Positions 1 to 11,835 of a DNA stretch of 51,811 nt are shown in pieces. The notes beneath the pieces were generated by a model. That model had not been told where the DNA came from. It did no database searches and saw nothing but the letters and a program-made list of their open reading frames with translations. The translations under genes were made by a program, and so were the position numbers. The stretch is from an uncultured Verrucomicrobiota bacterium (GTDB lineage Bacteria; Verrucomicrobiota; Kiritimatiellia; CAIQIC01; Lenti-01), in NCBI GenBank assembly GCA_937860055.1, contig CALMBO010000005.1:1-51811 (forward strand), read 5' to 3'. Each line of letters starts with the position of its first letter. The first letter of the stretch is position 1.

Positions 1-78
1 GCCAAGGTATGGCTAGTAACTGGGGTGAAGTCGTAACAAGGTAGCCCTAGGGGAACCTGGGGCTGGATCACCTCCTTT
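1..78 (+). rRNA. rrs: 16S rRNA, 3' end (partial)
   Basis: The window opens inside the last helix of 16S rRNA. The conserved GTCGTAACAAGGTA decoding-site segment is at about 29-42, and the 3' tail GGATCACCTCCTTT with the anti-Shine-Dalgarno CCTCC is at 65-78. The gene continues off the left edge. It is followed in the standard bacterial order by tRNA-Ile, tRNA-Ala, 23S and 5S, so this is one linked rRNA operon read on the plus strand. The exact mature 3' end is uncertain by a few bases because a run of T follows. Confidence 0.97.
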
Positions 79-268
79 TTAAGGAAGAAGCAGCTTAGGC
101 TGCTAATTTCGGGGATTAACCCCGTCTGTGTTGCTATTTGGTTTTGAAGGATCGTGATGATCTTTTAGCCGAGTCATATTTGGAATCGGTAGTGTACCGG
201 AGAAGATATGATGTGGGTTGTGAACGATGAAATGAGTGTGGCGTAGGTCGGGCTCATTTTTTTAGCTC

Positions 269-345
<77 letters not shown>

Positions 346-353
346 ATCGGGAT

Positions 354-429
354 GGGGGTGTAGCTCAGCTGGGAGAGCGCCTGCCTTGCACGCAGGAGGT
401 CATCGGTTCGATCCCGTTCACCTCCACCA
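354..429 (+). tRNA. tRNA-Ala (anticodon TGC)
   Basis: This is the second spacer tRNA, starting 8 bases after the Ile tRNA. The acceptor arm GGGGGTG pairs with CACCTCC (one G-T pair). The anticodon loop CTTGCAC gives TGC at 387-389, the T arm contains GGTTCGATCCC, and the CCA end is encoded at 427-429. The 203 bases from here to the 23S start hold leader sequence for 23S processing; I see no gene there. Confidence 0.97.
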
Positions 430-632
430 TCTTACGGGTTGGTATCCGTTTTCTTGAGAGAGAAGGCGGATTTCAGGACGTAAGTCTTTGATCTTTGATA
501 ATTGAATAGTAGAGAAGTAGAAATCCTTTGTACCGGCATGATCTGGTGCACCGGTGGGTGAGAGCCTGCCACCGCACGTAGACAGGTTGTGAGGTATGAG
601 GGTTACAGTAGCTGAGTTGAATCAGGCTTTAT

Positions 633-3580
<2,948 letters not shown>

Positions 3581-3589
3581 TTATTTGTT

Positions 3590-3626
3590 CGCGGCTCCGC
3601 CCCGTTTCGGCGGGGCGGAGCCCGCG
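3590..3626 (+). other. Hairpin in the 23S-5S spacer
   Basis: CGCGGCTCCGCCCCG at 3590-3604 pairs with the segment at 3611-3626, with one bulged G and a short TTTCGG loop. It has no U-tract and lies between two genes of one operon, so it is more likely a processing or folding element of the precursor rRNA than a terminator. The role is inferred. Confidence 0.6.
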
Positions 3627-3677
3627 ACTTCTTTCATGGTTATGTTTTGATTCCATGTATCCTATGCAATCCTTTTT

Positions 3678-3794
3678 TCCTGGTGACCATGGCGCGAGGG
3701 TAATACCTGTTCCCATTCCGAACACAGAAGTCAAGACTCGCAGCGGCGATGGTACTGCCTCACTTGGGGGCGGGAGAGTAGCACGTTGCCAGGA
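3678..3794 (+). rRNA. rrf: 5S rRNA
   Basis: The terminal stem TCCTGG (3678-3683) pairs with CCAGGA (3789-3794). The interior has the conserved CCCATTCCGAACACAGAAGT loop region and GGGAGAGTAGCACG near the 3' end. At 117 bases the length is normal. It closes the rRNA operon and is followed directly by a terminator. Confidence 0.96.
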
Positions 3795-3805
3795 TTTTTT
3801 TACCG

Positions 3806-3840
3806 GATCCGATCTGCGAAAGCAGGTCGGATCTTTTTTT
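3806..3840 (+). terminator. Rho-independent terminator of the rRNA operon
   Basis: A 12-bp stem (3806-3817 with 3822-3833, one G-T wobble) closes a GAAA tetraloop and is followed by seven T (3834-3840). It begins 12 bases after the 5S rRNA. It is a textbook intrinsic terminator. Confidence 0.95.
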
Positions 3841-3929
3841 GTGTCCGGGGCCCCCTCGCTATTGACCTCCTGCCGGGGAGGGGGAATGATAGGGGGCAGA
3901 AAAGTGGCCGTCCCGCAGGAGGAGATGCG

Positions 3930-5036
3930 ATGAAATCAGCAGGTTTCTTGGCCGGAGCGATATTGGTTTGGATGGCCGGTTCCGCGTGGGGGGCGGAAGC
4001 GCCGGTCCAGGAGGGGGGCGGAGGGAAGAGACTTCTCGAAGAAGCCAGGAAAAAGGCGGACATCCGCTTCTGGGCACAGATCAACCGGGCGGTCCTGTTT
4101 GCCGACAACGGCACCGAGTCCGAATGGTTCCATGTGGACAATGACAGTTCGCCTTCCCGCTTCGGCATGTCGGGGGATTACAAGCCGAACGGATGGGAGG
4201 ACTGGATATTGGGCGGCCAATTCGAGCTGGGGTTCAAGTCCGACAACTCCGGCGAGGTCGTGTTCGGCGGCCCCGATCCTGAATTCGACGTGGATGGCCG
4301 CAAGATCGAGGCTTATGCCAGGAGCAAGAAGTTCGGATCCCTTGCCGTGGGCCAGGGCGACATGGCGTCCAATGGAACGGCGGAAGAGGATTTGAGCGGC
4401 ACCTACGTCATCAGCTACAGCCAGGTCCGGTTTGCGGCGGCCAGCCTGGTCTTCGGACCCGCCACGAACGGGCCGGCCATCAAGAAGGTGTTCAGCAACT
4501 TCGACGGGCTCCATCGCGACGACCGCATCCGCTACGACACGCCCGCCTGGCACGGACTTTCCGCATCCGCCTCGGCCGCCGGCGAGGATTTCTACGATGT
4601 GGCCCTGCGCCACGGCAAGGAGATCGGGACGCACAAGGTCTCCTCGGCGGCGGCCTATGCGCACAAGGGGGCCGGGATCGACCAATACAGCGGATCCTGC
4701 TCGATCCTGCTGGGATGCGGGCTGAATTTCACCGCGGCCATGGGTGGACAGAACGTGGAGGGGGAAACCTCCCCGCTGTCGTACTACGGAAAGGTGGGCT
4801 ACAAGCTGGATCTTCTCTCCTGCGGCGCGACCATGCTGGCGGTCGATTATTCGCGCAACGAAGAGGTGTCGCAGGCGGACGACCTGGCGGAGTCCTATGC
4901 CGTCATCCTGAACCAGCGGGTGGAGCCCATTTCCTCGGAGATCTATGCGACGGTGCGGAACTACACCTTGGAGCGCACGGACGAAGCCTACGACGACCTG
5001 CTTGTATTCATGGGCGGCATCAAAATCACTTTTTGA
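3930..5036 (+). CDS. Outer-membrane porin
   Basis: The protein has 368 residues. The ATG at 3930 is chosen because AGGAGG lies 6-11 bases upstream and a signal peptide starts there (hydrophobic core, likely cleavage after GSAWG-A near residue 22); the reading frame is open further upstream but only into terminator sequence. The mature part has alternating, Gly/aromatic-rich beta segments such as FGMSGDY, LGGQFELGF, GSLAVGQGD, YYGKVGYKL and LAVDYS, and ends in ITF, the terminal Phe used by the BAM machinery. This matches the general-porin (porin_4-like) layout: a beta-barrel pore for small solutes. It stands alone between the rRNA terminator and a bidirectional terminator, so it is probably monocistronic. 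Substrate specificity cannot be read from the sequence. Confidence 0.85.
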   Translation: MKSAGFLAGAILVWMAGSAWGAEAPVQEGGGGKRLLEEARKKADIRFWAQINRAVLFADNGTESEWFHVDNDSSPSRFGMSGDYKPNGWEDWILGGQFELGFKSDNSGEVVFGGPDPEFDVDGRKIEAYARSKKFGSLAVGQGDMASNGTAEEDLSGTYVISYSQVRFAAASLVFGPATNGPAIKKVFSNFDGLHRDDRIRYDTPAWHGLSASASAAGEDFYDVALRHGKEIGTHKVSSAAAYAHKGAGIDQYSGSCSILLGCGLNFTAAMGGQNVEGETSPLSYYGKVGYKLDLLSCGATMLAVDYSRNEEVSQADDLAESYAVILNQRVEPISSEIYATVRNYTLERTDEAYDDLLVFMGGIKITF

Positions 5037-5085
5037 GGCGGGAGGCTACGGGCGGCGCCTTCCCCTGCCGCTAGGGGAGGGGCGC

Positions 5086-5118
5086 AAAAAAAGCGGCGAG
5101 CCGGAGGCTCGCCGCTTT
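5086..5118. terminator. Bidirectional terminator between porin and tsf
   Basis: GCGGCGAGCC (5093-5102) pairs perfectly with GGCTCGCCGC (5106-5115) around a three-base loop. An A run at 5086-5092 gives seven U on the minus-strand transcript, so it strongly terminates rpsB-tsf. The plus side has only TTT and may weakly end the porin transcript. Confidence 0.88.
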
Positions 5119-5131
5119 CTGCGCCGTGCGC

Positions 5132-5971
5132 CTAGGTGCCGAGCTGCCAGCGGACGAAGCGGCGGATGGTGAATTCGTCGCCTGCGGCCTTGCCGGCCTC
5201 GGCGAGGACGGCGGAGACGGTCTTGTCCTGGTCCTTCACGAAGGGCTGTTCGACGAGGCAGATCTGGCCGTAGAACTTCTCGAGTTTGCCGGCCACGATC
5301 TTATCGACGATGTTGGCGGGCTTGCCTTCGACCTGCTTCGCGTAGATTTCCTTCTCGGCCTGGACGGTCTCGGCGGGAACCTGGTCGCGGGTGATGCAGG
5401 CGGGATTGACGGCCGTGATATGGAGCGTCAGGTCCGCCAGCAGCGTCTTGACAGCGGGATTCTGGACGGAGGCGGCGTTCTTGCAGCCGACCTCGACCAT
5501 CACGCCCAGCTTGCCGCCCAGATGCACATAGCCCGCGACGGCGCCGACGCCCTGCACCTTGAAGGTGAGGTTGCGGCGGGCGACGATGTTTTCGCCGATT
5601 TCGGCGATCTTGGCATCGACCTTGGCCTTGGCGGCCTCGGCGAGGCTGTTGTCGGCGACGCCGGACGAAGACTTGAGCAGATCGGCGACGAACGCCTTGA
5701 AGTTGTCGTTCTTGGCGACGAAGTCGGTTTCGCAATTGACTTCGATCATGCGGCCGGACTGGGCATCGGCCGCGATGTCGGCGGCAATGATGCCCTGCTT
5801 GGCGGCGCGGGAGGCTTTTTTGGCGGCGATGGCCATGCCGGACTCGCGCAGGATCTTGATGGCGGCGGCCTTGTCGCCGTTGGCTTCGACGAGCGCCTTC
5901 TTGCACTCCATCATGCCGACGCCGGTTTCTTCGCGCAATTCCTTGACTAACGATGCAGAAATTTCTGCCAT
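5132..5971 (-). CDS. tsf: Translation elongation factor Ts
   Basis: The protein has 279 residues, the usual size for bacterial EF-Ts. It is the guanine nucleotide exchange factor that recharges EF-Tu with GTP in the cytoplasm. The N-terminus has the UBA-like domain and the signature ETGVGMMECKKAL at about residues 14-26, followed by the core with the NCETDFVAKND motif near residues 78-88. It follows rpsB on the minus strand, as in most bacteria, and is closed by the hairpin at 5086-5118. A GC-rich hairpin sits in the 80-base gap to rpsB. Confidence 0.97.
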   Translation of the reverse strand: MAEISASLVKELREETGVGMMECKKALVEANGDKAAAIKILRESGMAIAAKKASRAAKQGIIAADIAADAQSGRMIEVNCETDFVAKNDNFKAFVADLLKSSSGVADNSLAEAAKAKVDAKIAEIGENIVARRNLTFKVQGVGAVAGYVHLGGKLGVMVEVGCKNAASVQNPAVKTLLADLTLHITAVNPACITRDQVPAETVQAEKEIYAKQVEGKPANIVDKIVAGKLEKFYGQICLVEQPFVKDQDKTVSAVLAEAGKAAGDEFTIRRFVRWQLGT

Positions 5972-6006
5972 GGGGTTACCTTCTTTCTAGAGATGATTGA
6001 ATGGGG

Positions 6007-6033
6007 CCGGGAAGGCTCGGAGCGCCTTCCCGG
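6007..6033 (-). other. Intercistronic hairpin between rpsB and tsf
   Basis: CCGGGAAGGC (6007-6016) pairs perfectly with GCCTTCCCGG (6024-6033) around a 7-base loop. No U-tract follows on the minus strand, so it is not a classic terminator. It may stabilise or process the rpsB-tsf message; this is inference. Confidence 0.5.
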
Positions 6034-6051
6034 CGGGTTCCGTCGGATTTG

Positions 6052-6999
6052 TTATTCGGCCTTGGGCGCCTCGGGGGCGGCTTCGGCGGCCTTGGGAGCG
6101 GCTTCGGCCTCCTTGGCGGCGGCTTCGGCAGCGGCTTTTTCCGCCTTGGCTTTTTCGCGGGCTTCGGCCTTGGCCTTGGCGGCTTCGGCGGCGCGGGCCT
6201 TGCGTTCCTCGGCCTCGACCTTGGCCTTGGCGGCGGCGACGGCCTCTTCGGCGGCGCGCTTGCGGGCCTCTTCGGCGGCGACCTTGGAGTATTCGGCGGA
6301 GGCCTGCTGGATGGTGATGCCCACCAGGTCGGCGATCAGCTTGATACCGCGAATGGCGTCATCGTTGGCCGGAATGGGATAGTCGATCGGATCGGGATCC
6401 ACATTGGCGTCCACGAGGGCGATGACGGGGATGTGAAGGCGGTTGGCCTCGGCAACGGCGATGGCCTCGCAGTTGACGTCCACGACGAACAGCGCGCCGG
6501 GATTGCCCTGCATGTCGGCGATGCCGCTGAGGTTGAACTGCAGCTTCTTCAATTCGTGGCGCAGCTTGGCGACTTCCTTCTTGGGCAGGGCGTTGATGGA
6601 ACCGTCCTTCTCCATCTGCTCGATTTCGCGCATGCGGGCGATGGACTTGCGGAGGGTCTCGTTGTTGGTCAAGGTGCCGCCGAGCCAGCGGTTCACGACG
6701 TAGGGCTGCTTGGACTGGCTGGCGATGGCCTTGAGGGATTCCTGCGCCTGCTTCTTGGTGCCGACGAACAGGATCTGGCGGCCGCGGGAGACCGTGTCAT
6801 AGATGAACTGGCGCGCCTTCTGCAGCCCGTCGAGAGTCTGCTCCAGGTCGATGATATAGATGCCGTTCTTCTGTCCGAACAGGTACTTGCGCATTTTGGG
6901 ATTCCAGCGCTTGGTACGGTGTCCGAAGTGAAGACCCGCTTCGAGCAGGTCCTGGATGCTGACGTCCTGGCGGACGTTGGCGGTCGTCATGGTGACCAT
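6052..6999 (-). CDS. rpsB: 30S ribosomal protein S2 with long charged C-terminal tail
   Basis: The protein has 315 residues. The ATG at 6999 ([13 protein letters not shown]) is preceded by GAGAGGA at good spacing; the frame is open upstream but the extra residues have no S2 similarity. The S2 core is clear: [19 protein letters not shown], the YIIDLEQTL segment, [19 protein letters not shown] and [13 protein letters not shown]2 binds the small-subunit platform/body and recruits S1. After about residue 240, where many S2 proteins end, there is a tail of about 75 residues made almost only of Ala, Glu, Lys and Arg, ending with Pro-Ala repeats, predicted as a long charged helix. The first gene of the rpsB-tsf pair. 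Confidence 0.96.
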   Translation of the reverse strand: MVTMTTANVRQDVSIQDLLEAGLHFGHRTKRWNPKMRKYLFGQKNGIYIIDLEQTLDGLQKARQFIYDTVSRGRQILFVGTKKQAQESLKAIASQSKQPYVVNRWLGGTLTNNETLRKSIARMREIEQMEKDGSINALPKKEVAKLRHELKKLQFNLSGIADMQGNPGALFVVDVNCEAIAVAEANRLHIPVIALVDANVDPDPIDYPIPANDDAIRGIKLIADLVGITIQQASAEYSKVAAEEARKRAAEEAVAAAKAKVEAEERKARAAEAAKAKAEAREKAKAEKAAAEAAAKEAEAAPKAAEAAPEAPKAE

Positions 7000-7187
7000 G
7001 ATGTTTTCCTCTCTTGATGGCTTGTTCCGGCCTTCTTTGTTTTCGCCCGGAAAATCCGCTTTTGCCGCCGGCGGAGGACCGCCGGCGAACTTCGCTTCCG
7101 GTTTTGCACACGCAAAACTCGCCGCGCAATCTACGGGAAGGGGGGGGCGGATGCAAGGGTAAAATTGCGGAAAAACGGCCTGGAAGC

Positions 7188-7217
7188 TTGCGCGGGACGG
7201 GGGGCGGCCCGTATAGT
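7188..7217 (+). promoter_or_regulatory. Probable sigma-70-type promoter of leuCD
   Basis: TTGCGC (7188-7193), an 18-base spacer and TATAGT (7212-7217) lie just upstream of leuC. The expected transcription start would be about 7224, leaving a leader of only a few bases before the ATG at 7230. The hexamers are seen; promoter function is inferred. Confidence 0.5.
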
Positions 7218-7229
7218 TCGAGGTCAATT

Positions 7230-8642
7230 ATGAGCACAACACTATATGACAAGGTTTGGTCGCGGCACGTGATCCGCGAAGAGTCAAACGGTTCAGCGCT
7301 GCTGTACATCGACCGCCAGCTTCTGCACGAGGTGACGAGCCCGCAGGCGTTCGACGGGCTGCGGCTGGCGGGGCGTCCGGTGCGCCGCCCGAAGCTGAAC
7401 GTGGCGACCATCGACCACAACGTGCCCACCACCGATCCGCACAACATCCTGGACCGGATCGCCAAGGCCCAAATCGACGCGCTGGAGCGCAACTGCAAGG
7501 AATTCGGCCTGGCCCTGCACGGGATCGGGTCTCCGACCACGGGCGTGGTGCACATCATGGCTCCGGAACTGGGCCTGACCCTGCCGGGGATGACGATCGT
7601 GTGCGGCGATTCCCATACGGCGACGCACGGCGCGTTCGGCGCCCTGGCCTTTGGCATCGGCACGAGCGAGGTCGAACACGTGCTGGCCACGCAGACGCTT
7701 TGGCAGCGCAAGAGCCGATCCATGCGGGCGATCTTCACCGGCAAGCCGGGCCAGTGGATCACGGCCAAGGATTTCATCCTGCGCCTGATCCGCGAAATCG
7801 GAACGGCGGGCGGCACGGGCAGCGTGCTGGAATACGCCGGCGAAGCCATCCGGGCCCTCGACATGGCGGGCCGCATGACGATCTGCAACATGTCCATCGA
7901 GGCCGGCGCGCGCGCGGGCATGATCGCGCCCGACGAGACGACCTTCCACTACATCGCCCAGGGCGATCGTCCGCACGCCCCCCGGGGCGCGGCGCTGGAG
8001 AAATCCATCGCCTTCTGGAAGACGCTGAAGAGCGACGACGGCGCGAAGTTCGACCGCGAAATCACGGTCGACACCTCCAGGCTCTCGCCCCAGATCAGCT
8101 GGGGCACGAGCCCGGGCATGGTCGTGGACATCGACGGCGTGGTGCCGGGTCCGAACGACGTGCCGACGGTGCAGCCGGGCGATGTCGAGAAGGCGCTGGC
8201 CTACATGGGCCTGAAGCCGGGCACGCCGATGACCTCGATCCCGGTGGACGTGGTATTCATCGGCAGCTGCACGAACGGCCGCATCGAAGACCTGCGCGAA
8301 GCGGCGGGCGTGCTGAAGGGCCGCAAGGTCGCGAAGAGCGTGCAGGCGCTGATCGTTCCGGGTTCCGCGCGCGTGAAGGCGCAGGCCGAGGCGGAAGGGC
8401 TGGACAAGATCTTCCTCGCGGCAGGCGCCGAATGGCGGGAGCCGGGCTGCAGCATGTGCCTGGCGATGAATCCGGACCGGCTCAAACCGGGGCAGCGGTC
8501 GGCGTCGACCTCGAACCGGAATTTCGAGGGCCGGCAGGGCCAGGGCGGGCGAACGCATCTGGTGAGCCCGGTGATGGCGGCGGCGGCGGCGGTCGCGGGT
8601 CATTTCGTGGACGTGCGCAAGTTCCTCGAAGGAGGGAAGTGA
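7230..8642 (+). CDS. leuC: 3-isopropylmalate dehydratase large subunit
   Basis: The protein has 470 residues, standard length. With LeuD it isomerises 2-isopropylmalate to 3-isopropylmalate in leucine synthesis, using a [4Fe-4S] cluster. The three cluster cysteines are at 347 (GSCTNGR), 407 and 410 (GCSMC), matching the E. coli numbering exactly. [22 protein letters not shown] is split across residues near 127-148 and is typical of the aconitase family. The start at 7230 ([10 protein letters not shown]) follows GAGG and is the family start. leuD follows after a single base, so the two subunits are co-translated. leuA and leuB are not in the window. Confidence 0.97.
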   Translation: MSTTLYDKVWSRHVIREESNGSALLYIDRQLLHEVTSPQAFDGLRLAGRPVRRPKLNVATIDHNVPTTDPHNILDRIAKAQIDALERNCKEFGLALHGIGSPTTGVVHIMAPELGLTLPGMTIVCGDSHTATHGAFGALAFGIGTSEVEHVLATQTLWQRKSRSMRAIFTGKPGQWITAKDFILRLIREIGTAGGTGSVLEYAGEAIRALDMAGRMTICNMSIEAGARAGMIAPDETTFHYIAQGDRPHAPRGAALEKSIAFWKTLKSDDGAKFDREITVDTSRLSPQISWGTSPGMVVDIDGVVPGPNDVPTVQPGDVEKALAYMGLKPGTPMTSIPVDVVFIGSCTNGRIEDLREAAGVLKGRKVAKSVQALIVPGSARVKAQAEAEGLDKIFLAAGAEWREPGCSMCLAMNPDRLKPGQRSASTSNRNFEGRQGQGGRTHLVSPVMAAAAAVAGHFVDVRKFLEGGK

Positions 8643-8643
8643 G

Positions 8644-9276
8644 ATGGAAGCATTCAAGACATTCAAGGGCGTGGTGGGGACGCTGGAACGGGCCAACGTC
8701 GACACGGACCAGATCATTCCGAAGCAGTTCCTGAAATCGATCGAGCGGACCGGCTTCGGCCCGGCGCTGTTCTTCGACTGGCGCTATCTGAAGGACGGGA
8801 AGCCCGATCCGGCGTTCGAGTTGAACGACCCGCTGCGCGCGGGCGCATCGGTGCTGGTGACCGGCAACAACTTCGGCTGCGGGTCGAGCCGCGAACACGC
8901 GGTGTGGGCGGTGCAGCAGTACGGGTTCAAGACCGTGATCGCCCCGTGGCGCGGCGATGCACAGAAGCGAATCCCGGGCTTTGCGGACATCTTCCGGAAC
9001 AACAGCTACGGCAACGGCCTGCTGGTGGTCGAACTGTCGAGCGACGAGGTGGACTGGATCTTCGCCGCGGCCAAGGGTCGCAAGCTCGAAGTCACGGTGG
9101 ATCTCGCCGCGCAGACGGTGACGGTGCACGGGGCGCCGGAGCGCGTCTTCAAGTTCGACATCACGCCGGACGTGAAGGAAAAGCTGTTGAACGGACTGGA
9201 TGCCATCGGGCTGACGCTGGCGCACGAGGCGGAAATCGCCGCGTTCGAGGCCAGGCACGACGTCCAGATGGCCTAA
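8644..9276 (+). CDS. leuD: 3-isopropylmalate dehydratase small subunit
   Basis: The protein has 210 residues, full length. It forms the swivel domain of isopropylmalate isomerase and pairs with Leu[15 protein letters not shown] near residue 19 and [16 protein letters not shown] near 76-91 are diagnostic of LeuD and contact substrate. The ATG follows the leuC stop by one base, with GGAGGG inside the end of leuC as ribosome-binding site. The next gene, rsmE, starts 55 bases later and may be in the same transcript. Confidence 0.97.
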   Translation: MEAFKTFKGVVGTLERANVDTDQIIPKQFLKSIERTGFGPALFFDWRYLKDGKPDPAFELNDPLRAGASVLVTGNNFGCGSSREHAVWAVQQYGFKTVIAPWRGDAQKRIPGFADIFRNNSYGNGLLVVELSSDEVDWIFAAAKGRKLEVTVDLAAQTVTVHGAPERVFKFDITPDVKEKLLNGLDAIGLTLAHEAEIAAFEARHDVQMA

Positions 9277-9331
9277 CAGCCGTACAGCCGCAACTACGAA
9301 TTGCGCGAATTGCGCGAATAGATCCGGACCC

Positions 9332-10063
9332 ATGAACCTGATCCTGCTGGAACCGGACGAGATCCAAGCCGACGGGACGGCCGTTATATCGGGCAAGCGG
9401 GCGCGGCATGTGCGCGAGGTGCTGCAGGCGGCGGAAGGGGAGGAAATCCGCGTCGGCGTGGTCAACGGCTCCACGGGCATCGCCACGATCCTGGAGGATG
9501 CGAAGCAGCTGCGGTTGCAGTGCAATTGGTCGGGCGGGATTTCTCCGGTGCCGCGCGTGGACCTGCTGCTGGCGATGCCGCGGCCCAAGGTGATGAACCG
9601 CCTGTGGCCAGTGCTGGCCTCGCTGGGGGTGGGGCGCATCCTGGTTTCCAATGCGTGGAAAACGGAGCGCAGCTATTTCGATACGCACGTGCTGGAGCCG
9701 GAGCACATCCGGGAGGGACTGGTTGAAGGGTTGCAGCAGGCGCGGGACACGCGCCTGCCGCAGGTCAGCTTGCACAAGCAGTTCAAGAAGCTGGTCGAGG
9801 ACCAGCTGGACGGGTTCGGGCCCTACGCGGCGCGGCTGGTGGCGCATCCGGGGGACGGGGTTTTTCCGCGGGAGAAGCTGGCGGCGTTGCCGGCGGCGGG
9901 GCGGGTGTTGCTGGCGGTGGGGCCGGAGGGGGGCTGGACGCCGTATGAGCTGGAGCTGCTGGGGGCGCATGGGTTCGAGGCGGTGTCGTGGGGGGCGCGC
10001 ACCCTGCGCACCGACACGGCGTGCGTGGTGCTGTTGGGGCTGGTGCAATCCGTTTTGGGCTAA
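9332..10063 (+). CDS. rsmE: 16S rRNA (uracil-1498-N3)-methyltransferase
   Basis: The protein has 243 residues. RsmE methylates U1498 of 16S rRNA in the 30S subunit using S-adenosylmethionine. The N-terminal PUA-like domain carries KRARHVREVLQ near residue 25. The C-terminal SPOUT knot has LLAVGPEGGWTPYE and LRTDTACVVLLG, the cofactor-binding deep-knot motifs of this family. Same strand as leuCD with a short gap, so read-through transcription is possible. A repeat-rich intergenic stretch follows. Confidence 0.94.
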   Translation: MNLILLEPDEIQADGTAVISGKRARHVREVLQAAEGEEIRVGVVNGSTGIATILEDAKQLRLQCNWSGGISPVPRVDLLLAMPRPKVMNRLWPVLASLGVGRILVSNAWKTERSYFDTHVLEPEHIREGLVEGLQQARDTRLPQVSLHKQFKKLVEDQLDGFGPYAARLVAHPGDGVFPREKLAALPAAGRVLLAVGPEGGWTPYELELLGAHGFEAVSWGARTLRTDTACVVLLGLVQSVLG

Positions 10064-10072
10064 AGGGGAACA

Positions 10073-10255
10073 GCGGCAAAGGATTTTTCAAAACGAGGCG
10101 GCAAAATGAAGGCGCGTCTTTTCCGCCCTGCTGCTTCGAGGGCGACCGCTCGCGTACACGAGTACTGCTCGGGTCGCCCGCAAAGCGGCATCTTCGGAAA
10201 ATCCGGGCGCTTCTTCTGCCGTTGAAGCCCCTCGTTTTAAAAAATCCTTTGCCGC
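10073..10255. repeat. MITE-like imperfect inverted repeat element
   Basis: The 26-base ends at 10073-10098 (starting GCGGCAAAGG) and 10230-10255 are inverted copies with one mismatch. The centre also folds: GGGCGACC (10140-10147) pairs with GGTCGCCC (10172-10179), with further imperfect pairing on both sides, so the whole 183 bases can form one long hairpin. There is no open frame for a transposase. It starts 9 bases after the rsmE stop. The same end sequences joined directly form the palindrome at 21255-21282. A non-autonomous element or a structured intergenic repeat are both possible. Confidence 0.65.
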
Positions 10256-10389
10256 ACTGCCACGTCCTGCGGACAGCGAACCGTCGCAATAATCTTAACT
10301 CTGACGTCCTGCGTATGGCGGGCACAAAACCGTTGTTTCCCCGCCGCTTTCCATTCGCGTCCTTTTGCGGTAGTTCTCGGCTGTTCCAC

Positions 10390-10440
10390 TCCCGGCTGCC
10401 CCCTTGGATATTGGATATTCCTTGGTGGATATTGGCTATT
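10390..10440 (-). repeat. Dispersed 51-base repeat, copy 1
   Basis: Read on the minus strand this copy contains CCAATATCC, CAAGGAAT and TCCAATATCCAAG, and it aligns along its whole length with 12915-12965 on the plus strand at roughly four bases in five. The rest of the 10256-10530 gap has lower GC than the flanking genes and shows no gene; it also holds CGTCCTGCGGACAGCG, similar to a segment near 21378. Confidence 0.65.
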
Positions 10441-10530
10441 GAGATTCCTGTCTTTGCGTCCTTTGCGCTCTTGGCGAGAGATGTCCGGCCGGGTTTGTGA
10501 TAGATTCGGGGCGAGGAAAGGCGTGGCAAG

Positions 10531-11700
10531 ATGCGGCTGGTGGATGGCATTCCGGTGTGGGGCGACCCGATCGAACCCAATGCGCTGAGGCAGATCCAGC
10601 GCTGCGCCAAGACGGCGGATCGCGCGGCGCTGATGGCGGATCATCACAAGGGCTACGCGGTGCCCATCGGCGGCGTGGTGGCCTACACAGACAAGATCAG
10701 CCCCTCCGGCGTCGGCTACGACATCGCTTGCGGAAACAAGGCCGTTTTGACGGACGCCAAGGCGGCGGACGTGCGCCAGAACATCGGCCGGATCATGGAT
10801 GCCATTTTCGGGCACTTCGTTTTCGGCATTGGCCAGAAAAACCGCGTGAGGGTGGATCACGAACTGTTCGATGACGAGGCGTGGAAACTGGACGCCGTGC
10901 GCCCGCTGAAGGACCTGGCCCGGGACCAACTCGGGACCGTCGGCGGCGGGAACCATTACCTGGACATCCTGTTGGATGAAAAAGACCGCGTTTGGATCGG
11001 CGTCCATTTCGGTTCGCGGGGGCTGGGGTTCAAGACGGCCACGTGGTTTCTCGAAAAGGGAGGAGCGAAGGACGGCATGGACGTGGATCCGCTGGTGATT
11101 CCGGCGAACTCGGCACTGGGAGAGGATTACCTCGCCTGCATGCACCTCGCCGGGCGCTACGCCTACGCGGGGCGCGACTGGGTCTGTGCGGAGGCGGCGC
11201 GGCTGCTGGGCTGGCGCATCCTGGAAGAGGTGCACAACCACCACAACTTCGCGTGGCGAGAGACCCACGGCGGAGAAAAACTCTGGGTGGTGCGCAAGGG
11301 CGCCACGCCGGCGTTTCCGGGGCAGAAGGGCTTCATCGGCGGCTCCATGGGCGACATCAGCGTCATCGTCGAAGGGATTGAAAACGACCAGGCCCAATGG
11401 TCGCTCTATTCGACGGTTCACGGCGCGGGGCGCACGATGGGGCGGATGGAAGCCAAGGGAAAATTCGATCGCCGGACGGGCAAATGCCTGCGGCCGGGGA
11501 AGATCACGCCGGAGATGATGCGCAAGCGAGTGGAATCCTTCGGCACGGAACTGCGCGGAGGCGGCTTGGACGAATCTCCGCACTGCTACAAGCATCTGCA
11601 AGGCGTCCTCGCCGCCCACGAAGGCACGATCCAGATCCTGCACACCCTGCGGCCCATCGGCGTCGCCATGGCGGACACAGAAGATCCGTACAGGGATTGA
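10531..11700 (+). CDS. rtcB: RtcB-family RNA ligase
   Basis: The protein has 389 residues. RtcB joins RNA 2',3'-cyclic phosphate or 3'-phosphate ends to 5'-OH ends using GTP and Mn2+, in RNA repair or tRNA splicing. Signatures in order: DHHKGYAVPIGGVVAY near residue 38, SPSGVGYDIACGNK near 58-71 with the metal-binding Asp/Cys, GTVGGGNHYLDI near 136, GSRGLG near 161, the HNHHNFAW metal histidines near 235, and STVHGAGRTMGR near 294 containing the histidine that is guanylylated in characterised RtcB. Start chosen for a GGAAAGG upstream and homology to family starts. It stands alone between repeat-bearing gaps, without an RtcA or archease partner nearby. Confidence 0.93.
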   Translation: MRLVDGIPVWGDPIEPNALRQIQRCAKTADRAALMADHHKGYAVPIGGVVAYTDKISPSGVGYDIACGNKAVLTDAKAADVRQNIGRIMDAIFGHFVFGIGQKNRVRVDHELFDDEAWKLDAVRPLKDLARDQLGTVGGGNHYLDILLDEKDRVWIGVHFGSRGLGFKTATWFLEKGGAKDGMDVDPLVIPANSALGEDYLACMHLAGRYAYAGRDWVCAEAARLLGWRILEEVHNHHNFAWRETHGGEKLWVVRKGATPAFPGQKGFIGGSMGDISVIVEGIENDQAQWSLYSTVHGAGRTMGRMEAKGKFDRRTGKCLRPGKITPEMMRKRVESFGTELRGGGLDESPHCYKHLQGVLAAHEGTIQILHTLRPIGVAMADTEDPYRD

Positions 11701-11835
11701 AATCAGGAAAGCCATTTCTCTCGCAAAGGCCGCAAGGGGCGCGAAGAGGCGCCGGGAATGGCAATAACTTCTTGGCGTTCTTGGCGAGAGAAAAGATTCT
11801 GAACTTTATGAGTCTGGTCCCTTGGCGAGACGACC

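Noticed and set aside
10073..10255. Treating the long inverted repeat as the rsmE terminator
   Set aside because: The arms are 131 bases apart and no U-tract follows the right arm; a plain terminator would not need this length.
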